Assembly (NCBI RefSeq): GCF_014202505.1
Contig: NZ_JACHGW010000002.1
Span: forward strand, 1,116,001-1,180,000
Source of the DNA: Armatimonas rosea
GTDB taxonomy: Bacteria; Armatimonadota; Armatimonadia; Armatimonadales; Armatimonadaceae
Reading direction: 5' to 3'
DNA length: 64,000 nucleotides
Part shown: positions 7,207 through 14,322 of the stretch, piece by piece
Layout of the letters: the number at the start of each line of letters is the position of its first letter
Position numbering within the stretch: the first letter of the stretch is position 1
Position numbers and translations under genes: made by a program
Notes under the pieces: model-generated
What the model was told of the DNA's origin: nothing
Databases searched by the model: none
Seen by the model: only the letters and a program-made list of their open reading frames with translations

Positions 7207-9558
7207 CTACCCCGCAAAGACCTTCTTCTGGATATCGTCGAGGAGCGCCATCCCCGCGATCACTTTCCCGAGGCCGTCGCCGATCATGGGGATCATGCCG
7301 TTGCGGAGTGCCTCGTTCTGGATGATGGTGGTGGTGGCGCGCTTCATCACGAGGGTCTGGATGGGCTCGGACATGACCATGAGCTCGTGGATACCGATAC
7401 GGCCCGACGTGCCACCGTTGCAGCGGGCGCAGCCCACGGCCTGACCGATTGCCTTCACGGGAAGGGGAGCGCCGTACATCAGGTTCAGGAGGTTCTGCTG
7501 CTCCGGGGTGGGCGGGGCCATCGTCCGGCAGTTGGGACAGAGGCGGCGCGCGAGGCGCTGGGCCTGCGCCCCGATCAGGCCCGAGGCGATCAGAAACGGC
7601 TCGACTCCCATGTCCATCAGGCGGGTGGGGGCACCGGCGGCCTGGTTACAGTGGAGCGTGGAGAGCACCAAGTGCCCGGTCATCGCGGCCTTGAAGGCGA
7701 TCTCGGCCGTCTCGCCGTCGCGAATCTCCCCGACCAGCACCACATCGGGGTCCTGGCGCAGGATGGCGCGGAGCTGCGAGGCGAAGGTCAGGCCGGCCTT
7801 GGGGTTGACCATGCTCTGGCTGATCCGGTCCATCTCGTACTCCACCGGGTCCTCACAGGTCATGATATTGGTGGCGGAGTCCTTGACCGCATTGAGCGCC
7901 GCGTAGAGGGTCGTCGTCTTACCGGAGCCCGTTGGGCCGGTCACGAGAATGATGCCGTAGGGGCGCTTGATGAGATTATTGAACGCCTCCAGGTTGGGGC
8001 GGGAGAACTCCAGCTGCTCGATGGTCTTCTGGGTCGCGCCGCCGTCGAGCACACGAAGCACGACACGCTCGCCGTAGAGGTTGGGCAGGGTAGAGACACG
8101 GAACTGCACCGTGCGACCGTCGATGCTCAGGTTGATACGGCCGTCTTGGGGCAAGCGGCGCTCCGCGATATCGAGGTCACTGAGGATCTTGATGCGCGAG
8201 ACCAGGGCGGCAAAGGAGTTCTTGGGCAGCACGTGCATCACGTGCAGGTGACCATCGATTCGGTACCGAACCTGGAAGTCCTTCTTGTAGGGCTCGATAT
8301 GGACATCGGAGGCGCGCTTGCGGACCGCCTCGATCAGGATGGTGTTGACAAACTTGATGATCGGGGCATCGTTGGGATCATCCATTGTCGCGACATTGTC
8401 GTTGTCCTCCGCGAGGCGGCGCGCCTCCTCCGGCGAGAGCGTGGCATCGTCGCTGAGGACCGTCAGGGTCTCTTCCAGGGAGCGGGCGAGCTGGTTCTTC
8501 TCGTAGGAGCGGTTGCTGGTCTGGTAGGCCAGCTCGATGGCGCGCTTGAGGGCGGTGCTCTCCGCAAGGACAGCCTTGACGCGGCGCTTGGTGCGTGCCT
8601 GTACGAGATCAATGGCGGGCGTGTTCCAGGGGTTGGCGACCGCGGCGCGGATCGGGGGATCGGAGAGGTAGGAGTCCTCCTCCGACGGCTCCAAGGGGAG
8701 CACCAGGAGCGCGAGGGCCTGCTCGCGTGGGATATGGGCGATCCCGTCCTCGTAGATCGTCTCGCTCTCGACATTGACAAAGGTCATGTCGATCTGGCGG
8801 CTGTGGGCGGCGGTGATGTCCTGCTCATTGACCCAGCCCTTGCTCACCAGGATCGAGCCCAGGCGCTCCCGCGTGAGGCTCTGGATCTCCAGGGCCTGCG
8901 CGAGCTGGGAGGCCGTGAGGAGGCCACGGGCGATCAGGATCTCTCCCAGGCGCTCCTTGGCACCCAGGGTTCCGGTGGACGGCAGGGTCGCGGGGAGACC
9001 CGCACCGGACGCGGGGATGGAGCCATTACCGTGGCCGTTGCCATTGCTGGTGCGGGCAACCTCCGTGGCACCCATACGGGCCACGGCCAGCGACTCGGCG
9101 GGGGCGGTGGCGAAGTTGGGGGTCTTGTCGAGGATGGCCGGGGCGGGTGCGGGTGCAGGTTTGGGGTTTAGGATCTCTTGGAGAGCGTTGCGGATCTCCT
9201 CCGGCTCCAGCGGGTAGCGCACACAGACCAGCGCACCGGCCTCCGTGGCGCGGCTGCGGTTCTCGGGCGTGTCGCTGTCCATGGCCATGAGCACGGGCAG
9301 GCTCTCGATCCCGATATCGGGGTGACGGATACGGCGGCAGATATCGAGGCCATTGACCTTGGGCGCGTTCCAGCGGGTGATCAGGGCATCGTAGGGAGAC
9401 TGGGTGCGGGTCTCGCTACGGGGATTGCTTCCCTGAGTAAGCTGCTCCCAGGCGGCCTCGCCATCACGGACAATGGTTGCCTGGTGGCCCTGGCGCTCCA
9501 GCGCCTCATGGAGGAGGAGGGCCGAGAGCGCGTCTTCTTCAACAGCTAGAATTTTCAT
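7207..9558 (-). CDS. GspE/PilB ATPase with N-terminal degenerate receiver domain
   Basis: A 783-residue fusion. Residues 1-130 have the fold pattern of a response-regulator receiver (ILAVEEDALS start, APKVNGLDICRRIR), but the phosphoacceptor Asp position holds Arg62 and the conserved Lys is Tyr115, so it cannot be phosphorylated in the usual way. A Pro/Ala/Gly linker (about 132-200) leads to an MshEN-type domain (about 200-340), a helical spacer, and the ATPase: SDVHIEP, Walker A GPTGSGKTTT (541-550), Walker B DVVLVGE, His box, and zinc cysteines C674, C677, C710, C713. It should power type IV pilus or type II secretion assembly. MshEN domains often bind cyclic di-GMP; this is family knowledge, not shown here. 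Confidence 0.9.
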   Translation of the reverse strand: MKILAVEEDALSALLLHEALERQGHQATIVRDGEAAWEQLTQGSNPRSETRTQSPYDALITRWNAPKVNGLDICRRIRHPDIGIESLPVLMAMDSDTPENRSRATEAGALVCVRYPLEPEEIRNALQEILNPKPAPAPAPAILDKTPNFATAPAESLAVARMGATEVARTSNGNGHGNGSIPASGAGLPATLPSTGTLGAKERLGEILIARGLLTASQLAQALEIQSLTRERLGSILVSKGWVNEQDITAAHSRQIDMTFVNVESETIYEDGIAHIPREQALALLVLPLEPSEEDSYLSDPPIRAAVANPWNTPAIDLVQARTKRRVKAVLAESTALKRAIELAYQTSNRSYEKNQLARSLEETLTVLSDDATLSPEEARRLAEDNDNVATMDDPNDAPIIKFVNTILIEAVRKRASDVHIEPYKKDFQVRYRIDGHLHVMHVLPKNSFAALVSRIKILSDLDIAERRLPQDGRINLSIDGRTVQFRVSTLPNLYGERVVLRVLDGGATQKTIEQLEFSRPNLEAFNNLIKRPYGIILVTGPTGSGKTTTLYAALNAVKDSATNIMTCEDPVEYEMDRISQSMVNPKAGLTFASQLRAILRQDPDVVLVGEIRDGETAEIAFKAAMTGHLVLSTLHCNQAAGAPTRLMDMGVEPFLIASGLIGAQAQRLARRLCPNCRTMAPPTPEQQNLLNLMYGAPLPVKAIGQAVGCARCNGGTSGRIGIHELMVMSEPIQTLVMKRATTTIIQNEALRNGMIPMIGDGLGKVIAGMALLDDIQKKVFAG

Positions 9559-9640
9559 GGAATACCCTCTCTATAGTCGGTGGGATATTCGCGATTCTTA
9601 ACCTGTGAATTAGACTATTTCACCCAGTGCTATTGCGGGA

Positions 9641-10909
9641 TTACGGATGGACCCAGGGTTTCCGGTAGGGACGGCTCAAGAGCTTGTTGGCGGCCTCGTC
9701 CCCGATAATACGCCCCTTGGTCGCGTCCCAGGTCAGTGTCCGCCCGGTCTGCTGTGCCAGGTTCGCCAGGATGCAGCTCGCGGTGGAGAGATGGCCTTCC
9801 TCGATATCGGCGACGGGATGCCCCCGGCTCTGGACCGCGCGTAGCCAGTCGGCCATGTGGTAGCGAATCGCGGGGGCGACATGCTTCTCGAGGTCCCGCT
9901 CGGTGGCGTCTTCGGGGAACTTGTCCAGCTCTAGCGTGACATCTTTGTGAATCGCCGGCCCACGGCTGGGGAGAAAGTCGTAGCCATTGACACTGGCCTT
10001 GAGCACGCCCTTCTCGCCGTAGAAAGTCGCCGACCACGGGTACTTGGGATCGGGCGCATCGCCCCAGCTCCTATGTTGCCAGAGCACTTGGGTCTCGCCA
10101 AAGTCGAAGCTCGCGGTCTGGGTGTCGGTGATATTGGCGACACTGGCCTTGTCCATGAAGATTCCGCCGCTCGACGACACGCTCCTCGGCCAGCCGAGCC
10201 CGAGCATCCAGCGGGTCATGTCCAGCATGTGGACGCACATATCCCCGACAATGCCGTTGCCGTACTCCATAAACGCACGCCAGCCGCGGGGATGCGCCAC
10301 GGGATTGTAGGGCCGCAGCGGCGCGGGGCCGGTCCACATCTCCCAGTCGAGCGTCTCCGGCGGTGCCGTATTGGCCACGCGGCTAGAGCTGCGCATGTGG
10401 TAGTAGCAGCACGTCTCCACCAGCCCGATCTTGCCCAGCTTGCCCTCTCTTAAGATCTCCCGCGCCTCGACCAAGTGCGGCGTGCTGCGCCGCTGCGTCC
10501 CGATCTGTACGACACGCTTGTGCTTGCGTGCCGCCGCCAGCATCGCCTGCCCCTCCGCAATATCCACCGAGATCGGCTTCTGACAGTAGACATCCGCCCC
10601 CGCCTCCATCGCCGCAATCGCCTGGAGCGCGTGCCAGTGGTCGGGCGTGCCAATAATCACCAGCTCCGGCTTTGTCTCTTTAAGCAGCTCTCGATAGTCC
10701 GCAAAGGTCGCCGGGCGCTTCTTGGACACTTGCCGCGCCGCCACCAGCTCCGCTGCCTCTGCCAGCATCTTCTTATCGACATCGCACAGCGCCACGACCT
10801 CTGCGTTTGGGGCGACTTGAAGCAGGCGAAACAAATCACACTTGCCATACCACCCCGACCCAATCAGCGCGACACGCGGCTTGACATCCTGAAACTCTCG
10901 AAAACTCAT
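9641..10909 (-). CDS. Gfo/Idh/MocA family NAD(P)-dependent oxidoreductase
   Basis: A 422-residue oxidoreductase. The N-terminal Rossmann fold begins VALIGSGWYGKCDL, a dinucleotide-binding loop with GxGxxG slightly altered, and the family motif around the catalytic Lys is DVYCQKPIS (about residues 107-115). The C-terminal half has the alpha/beta substrate domain with GNGIVGDMCVHMLDMTRW, whose His is the usual catalytic position. There is no TAT signal, unlike many relatives in this phylum. The substrate is probably a sugar or inositol derivative but cannot be named. The start lies 6 nt after a TAGAAT box, so the mRNA is probably leaderless. Confidence 0.88.
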   Translation of the reverse strand: MSFREFQDVKPRVALIGSGWYGKCDLFRLLQVAPNAEVVALCDVDKKMLAEAAELVAARQVSKKRPATFADYRELLKETKPELVIIGTPDHWHALQAIAAMEAGADVYCQKPISVDIAEGQAMLAAARKHKRVVQIGTQRRSTPHLVEAREILREGKLGKIGLVETCCYYHMRSSSRVANTAPPETLDWEMWTGPAPLRPYNPVAHPRGWRAFMEYGNGIVGDMCVHMLDMTRWMLGLGWPRSVSSSGGIFMDKASVANITDTQTASFDFGETQVLWQHRSWGDAPDPKYPWSATFYGEKGVLKASVNGYDFLPSRGPAIHKDVTLELDKFPEDATERDLEKHVAPAIRYHMADWLRAVQSRGHPVADIEEGHLSTASCILANLAQQTGRTLTWDATKGRIIGDEAANKLLSRPYRKPWVHP

Positions 10910-10915
10910 GCAGGG

Positions 10916-10921
10916 ATTCTA
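10916..10921 (-). promoter_or_regulatory. -10 box of a leaderless oxidoreductase mRNA
   Basis: TAGAAT read on the minus strand, ending 6 nt before the ATG at 10909. There is no Shine-Dalgarno sequence between them. Confidence 0.6.
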
Positions 10922-10942
10922 CCCGCCCGGCACCCCGTGAGA

Positions 10943-10948
10943 TACAAT
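10943..10948 (+). promoter_or_regulatory. -10 box of a leaderless small-protein mRNA
   Basis: TACAAT ending 6 nt before the ATG at 10955. It is divergent from the oxidoreductase promoter 22 bases away. Confidence 0.6.
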
Positions 10949-10954
10949 TTGTCC

Positions 10955-11185
10955 ATGTTGCCCACGAAATCCGACTCCCAGGAGCAAGTGCTAGCCTGGC
11001 TTGCGGCGCACCCGTATGGCGAGCAGGACGAAAACGGGGTGGATCTTTCCCTGCTCCGGGAGAACCTGAAGCTCACGCCGGAGCAACGCTGGCTCAAGCA
11101 TCAGCGTGCTCTACGAACCATTTTGGAGGTAAGACGTGCCGGAGAAAGAACCCGACTTCGCCGCACTGCTTCAGCGTCTTCATGA
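10955..11185 (+). CDS. Small protein overlapping a nucleotidyltransferase gene
   Basis: A 76-residue, charged, mainly helical protein (LAWLAAHPYGEQDENGVDLSL, then ENLKLTPEQRWLKHQRALR) with no membrane segment; it is not recognised. Its final 17 codons overlap the start of the nucleotidyltransferase gene in another frame, and a GGAGGT ribosome binding site for that gene lies inside it. This layout, a small protein first and a nucleotidyltransferase second, is common for toxin-antitoxin pairs (inference). The start is fixed by the TACAAT box. Confidence 0.6.
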   Translation: MLPTKSDSQEQVLAWLAAHPYGEQDENGVDLSLLRENLKLTPEQRWLKHQRALRTILEVRRAGERTRLRRTASASS

Positions 11186-11630
11186 GGCAGGAGCGCGATT
11201 TGTTCTGATTGGCGGACTGGCGATGATGTCACACGGAAGCGCCCATGTTACCGTGGATATCGACGTAGCCTATGCGCGTGACTCGGAGAACTTTGTGGCT
11301 CTGGCCAATGTCATCCAGTCCATTCATGCCCGCCTGCGCGGTTTGCCCCCAGACATACCGTTCCCTCTGGATGCCCAAACCTTTCGAAATGCAATGAACC
11401 TGACCCTCGAAACCGACTTTGGCGATCTGGATTTACTCGCCATCCCAGAGGGGCTGGATTCTTATGAGGGGCTAGTCTCTCGTGCTGTGGAAATGGAAGT
11501 TTTTGGAGTTTCTGTTCATGTGGCATCGGTGGATGATCTGATTGCGATGAAGCGTGCGGCGAATCGTCCAAAAGATCAGGCGCATCTTTATGAGCTTCTT
11601 GCGCTCAAGGAACTTCTAGAGGAAGGATAG
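11136..11630 (+). CDS. Nucleotidyltransferase-fold protein, possible toxin-antitoxin member
   Basis: A 164-residue protein with the hallmark of the DNA polymerase beta-like nucleotidyltransferase superfamily: a glycine pair in VLIGGLAMMSHGS (about residues 22-34), followed by VDIDVAYARD where the DxD could bind metal. The C-terminal half (ASVDDLIAMKRAANRPKD) matches the pattern seen in DUF6036/AbiEii-like proteins. It starts at GTG 8 nt or so after GGAGGT and overlaps the preceding small gene by 50 bases. It might modify a partner protein or tRNA; the target is unknown. Confidence 0.75.
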   Translation: MPEKEPDFAALLQRLHEAGARFVLIGGLAMMSHGSAHVTVDIDVAYARDSENFVALANVIQSIHARLRGLPPDIPFPLDAQTFRNAMNLTLETDFGDLDLLAIPEGLDSYEGLVSRAVEMEVFGVSVHVASVDDLIAMKRAANRPKDQAHLYELLALKELLEEG

Positions 11631-11641
11631 GGGAACTTTGA

Positions 11642-12196
11642 ATGGCTAATCGTTGCTCGCTCTATGCTGTTGATTTTGCCCCCAGTGAAGGTACGAAAGC
11701 AAAGCCTCTACTTCTTGCGGAGCACGCCTACGATATTCCGCTTGCCTTCAAGCTACTGGTCTCAGCATCGCCACAAATCTCCCCTTCGCTTGATTGGCCC
11801 GATGAAGGTGAAGTTGCGATCTTAGGAGAACTAGCACAAGGGCGTGAGAGGCTTTTTGCGTTTCTTGACCAACTCACGAATCCGCTTGCTCAACCTCTGG
11901 TCGAAGAGACGAAGGCGTTTCTCACACACCCAGAGCGTCAGCTATCTCACATTCTGCTGGAGCCATTCGACATTTTTCAGATGACAGGGCCAGATTCTGT
12001 TACTGCTATCACCTGGCTTTTGGAGGAGATACAGCACTTGGACGAGCGGCTTCCCCACCAAATCGAAACCACGTTGGTGGCTTTGCAGATCCCAGCACCG
12101 AACTCCTCAAAGCGTCTCTGGCCCTGGCAAAAGCCGCCCAAGCCCCGCGATCCGCTTCAGCCGCTCTACGACCTTGGTCTCGGAAGCTGGGGATAA
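11642..12196 (+). CDS. Hypothetical protein of the MANR-start type
   Basis: A 184-residue soluble protein beginning MANRCSLYAVDF, a start I associate with a family of uncharacterised bacterial proteins that share MANRxYLY. There is no signal peptide, membrane helix or catalytic motif. A purine-rich GAGGAAGGATAGGGG upstream can serve as ribosome binding site. It begins 11 bases after the nucleotidyltransferase, so it is probably the third gene of the same operon. Its A+T content is somewhat higher than that of its neighbours, as for the nucleotidyltransferase, which hints that the trio was acquired together. Confidence 0.6.
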   Translation: MANRCSLYAVDFAPSEGTKAKPLLLAEHAYDIPLAFKLLVSASPQISPSLDWPDEGEVAILGELAQGRERLFAFLDQLTNPLAQPLVEETKAFLTHPERQLSHILLEPFDIFQMTGPDSVTAITWLLEEIQHLDERLPHQIETTLVALQIPAPNSSKRLWPWQKPPKPRDPLQPLYDLGLGSWG

Positions 12197-12207
12197 ATTC
12201 GGGAGCC

Positions 12208-12300
12208 CGCACCCATAGGGTACCCGGGCTTTATGGCGGAACGCCATTGCGGACGCCGATTTCCAATCGGCGGCAGGAAAACGCTCCGCCGGCCACGAAT
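12208..12300. repeat. Palindromic repeat family G, copy 1
   Basis: Three small hairpins in series: GGGAGCCCG/CGGGCT-type arms around CACCCATAGGGTACCC, ATGGCGGAACGCCAT (12233-12247), and CGCCGATTTCCAATCGGCGG (12254-12273). The middle and right parts recur near 59,345-59,390. It fills the gap before the rhamnose isomerase gene. Confidence 0.6.
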
Positions 12301-12308
12301 CAACGGGC

Positions 12309-13493
12309 ATGAGCCAAGAGCAAATCCGCGCCGCGCTGCGCGCCCTTCCTATCGAGCTGCCCTCCTGGGGCTTCGCCAATGCGGGCACCCGCTTCGGAGC
12401 CTTCCCGGAACCGGGAGTGGCCCGCGATATCTACGAGAAGATCGAGGACGCCGCGACCGTGCACCGCCTCACCGGGGTCTGCCCGACGGTTGCGGTGCAC
12501 ATTCCTTGGGACCTGCCTCCCGCCGGTAAGACCTGGGCCGATATCGCGGAGTTCGCCAAGAGCGAGGGAGTCGCGATTGGGGCGATCAACCCGAATCTCT
12601 TTCAAGATCACGACTACAAGCTCGGCTCGGTCTGTAACCCCGACCCGGCGATTCGCAAGAAAGCGGTCGCGCACCTGAAAGAGTGCGCGGAGATCATGAA
12701 GGTGACGGGGAGCAAGCTGCTGAGCATCTGGCTGGCCGATGGGACGAACTATCCGGGCCAGGACGATATCAAGTCCCGCCGCCAGCGCCTGATCGACTGC
12801 CTCGCCGAGGGCTACGCCGCGATGCCCGACGACGGCGAGATGCTGGTGGAGTACAAGCTCTTCGAGCCCGCGTTCTACCACACCGACCTTGCCGACTGGG
12901 GCACGAGCTTCACGGTCTGCCAGAAGCTGGGCGAGCGCGCAAAAGTGCTCGTGGACACGGGGCACCACGGCCACTACACCAATATCGAGTTCATTGTCGC
13001 CACGCTCATCGCCGAGGGGCGCCTCGGGGGCTTCCACTTCAACGACCGCCGCTACGCCGACGATGACCTGATTGTTGGGAGCGCCAACCCCTACGCGCTG
13101 TTCTGCATCTTCCATGAGCTGATCAACGGCAACGACGGCAAGACGGCGTTCCAGACGGCCTACATGCTGGACCAGAGCCATGTGGTGGAGAAGAAGATCG
13201 AGGCCATGGTGCTCTCGGTGCTCAATGTCCAGACCGCCTACGCCAAGGCGCTGCTTGTGGACCGCGCCGCCCTCGCCGAGATGCAGGTGGCCGGGGATGT
13301 CATGGGGGCCCACGCGATCCTGCGCGATGCCTACGAGACCGATGTCCGCCCGATCCTGGCCGCCACCCGCGAAGAAATAGGCCGCCCCGCCGACCCGCTC
13401 AAGGCCCTCGCCACCGACGCACTGGTTGCAGAGCGCCGCGCCCGCCGCCAAGTCGAGCCCGCACGGGCAAGCGGCGCTGGCCTCGGCGCGTAG
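12309..13493 (+). CDS. rhaI: L-rhamnose isomerase / sugar isomerase
   Basis: A 394-residue TIM-barrel isomerase of the xylose-isomerase-like superfamily, matching the RhaI type (non-E. coli L-rhamnose isomerase). It should interconvert L-rhamnose and L-rhamnulose with a divalent metal. Likely metal ligands are Glu in MLVEYKLFEP, Asp in VLVDTGHHG, His in GFHFND and the Asp pair in RRYADDD. Length is close to that of the family. No kinase or aldolase of the rhamnose pathway lies beside it. The start is preceded by a repeat rather than by a clear promoter. Relatives also act on L-lyxose, D-allose and other sugars, so the specificity is uncertain. Confidence 0.85.
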   Translation: MSQEQIRAALRALPIELPSWGFANAGTRFGAFPEPGVARDIYEKIEDAATVHRLTGVCPTVAVHIPWDLPPAGKTWADIAEFAKSEGVAIGAINPNLFQDHDYKLGSVCNPDPAIRKKAVAHLKECAEIMKVTGSKLLSIWLADGTNYPGQDDIKSRRQRLIDCLAEGYAAMPDDGEMLVEYKLFEPAFYHTDLADWGTSFTVCQKLGERAKVLVDTGHHGHYTNIEFIVATLIAEGRLGGFHFNDRRYADDDLIVGSANPYALFCIFHELINGNDGKTAFQTAYMLDQSHVVEKKIEAMVLSVLNVQTAYAKALLVDRAALAEMQVAGDVMGAHAILRDAYETDVRPILAATREEIGRPADPLKALATDALVAERRARRQVEPARASGAGLGA

Positions 13494-13510
13494 CTAAACC
13501 ACTCGTAACC

Positions 13511-13567
13511 TCTCCCCAACCCCTCTCCCGGCCGCTCATTCTTCGCTGGGAGAGGGGCTTTTTTATG
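13511..13567 (+). terminator. Terminator, repeat family E copy
   Basis: CCCCTCTCCC (13520-13529) pairs with GGGAGAGGGG (13548-13557), followed by CTTTTTTAT. The loop contains the family E core. It lies just after the isomerase gene. Confidence 0.75.
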
Positions 13568-13585
13568 TCTGCCTGATGGTTCGCG

Positions 13586-13730
13586 TGGACGGTGAACGTG
13601 GGGCAATCCTCGACGGTAAACGTCGGGCTATGGGGCCTTCGGCCGCCTCCTCGTTCCTCGTCGGTACAAGGTTATTCCGAGCGAAGCGAGGCGGCGACTT
13701 GCTCGCCCCATAGCCCCATGATTTCCATGA
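13586..13730. repeat. Palindromic repeat family A, copy 2
   Basis: Homologous to 7041-7201. Arms GGCTATGGGG (13626-13635) and CCCCATAGCC (13706-13715) pair perfectly; the outer TGGACGGTGAACGT arm is present on the left only, so this copy is partly eroded on the right. The interior contains CCTCGTTCCTCG and GAGCGAAGCGAGGCGG. Confidence 0.7.
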
Positions 13731-13743
13731 GGGATTATTTGAT

Positions 13744-13772
13744 TTGACATATATCTAATTAAATGATTAGAT
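13744..13772 (+). promoter_or_regulatory. Promoter and ArsR-type operator of the regulator gene
   Basis: TTGACA (13744-13749) and TTAGAT (13767-13772) are 17 bp apart. Between and across them lies a perfect inverted repeat ATCTAAT-N6-ATTAGAT (13753-13772), the symmetry expected for an ArsR/SmtB dimer. A bound dimer would cover the -10 box, so autorepression is likely. Confidence 0.75.
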
Positions 13773-13782
13773 GAGTGTCATT

Positions 13783-14322
13783 ATGATCGAGACCATTGGA
13801 ACACTAGCAGGGCAGCTGAAGCCGCTGGGGGAGCCGACCCGGCTGCGGCTCATGGGCTTGCTCCTGCGCGAGCCGCAGACGGGCGAGGAGCTGGCGGCGG
13901 TGCTGGGGCTGTCTGAGCCGACCATCACGCACCATATCGGCAAGCTCCGTGAGGCGGGGCTGGTGGAGACGCTAAATCGGGTGCACCAAGCCCGGCCCGA
14001 GGCGGTGGACGCGCTGGGCACCGGACTGGGGGAGCGGCTGAAGGCGCTGATGGAGGCGGAGGAGCCTGCGGATAAGTTCGCCAAGAAAGTGCTGGATGCG
14101 TTCTTTGAGAACGGGCGGCTCACGACGATCCCCGCGCGGCAGAAGAAGCAGCGGATCGTGCTGGAGCGGCTCGTGGCGGAGTTTGAGCCGGGTGTGCGCT
14201 ACACCGAGGTAGAGCTCAGCGCCAAGCTCCGCCCCTTCCACGACGATGTCGCGACGCTCCGCCGCCTCTTTGTGGCGGAGCGACTCATGGCGCGGGAGAG
14301 CGGGGTCTACTGGAGGCTGTAG
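13783..14322 (+). CDS. ArsR-family regulator with C-terminal DUF2087 domain
   Basis: A 179-residue transcription factor. The winged helix-turn-helix is clear at about residues 10-75 (LKPLGEPTRLRLMGLLL, EPTITHHIGKLREAGLV). The C-terminal part (about 110-178, RIVLERLVAEFEPGVRYTE to ESGVYWRL) matches DUF2087. No metal-binding Cys/His cluster of classic ArsR sensors is visible, so the signal is unknown. An alternative ATG at 13771 lies inside the operator and the -10 box; the ATG at 13783 is 10 nt after the -10 box and is preferred. The gene ends convergently with the beta-propeller gene, overlapping it by 16 bases. Confidence 0.88.
   Translation: MIETIGTLAGQLKPLGEPTRLRLMGLLLREPQTGEELAAVLGLSEPTITHHIGKLREAGLVETLNRVHQARPEAVDALGTGLGERLKALMEAEEPADKFAKKVLDAFFENGRLTTIPARQKKQRIVLERLVAEFEPGVRYTEVELSAKLRPFHDDVATLRRLFVAERLMARESGVYWRL

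Noticed and set aside
5673-9550. Long frames antisense to the ATPase genes
   Set aside because: They mirror the strongly biased codons of the real genes and have no family motifs.
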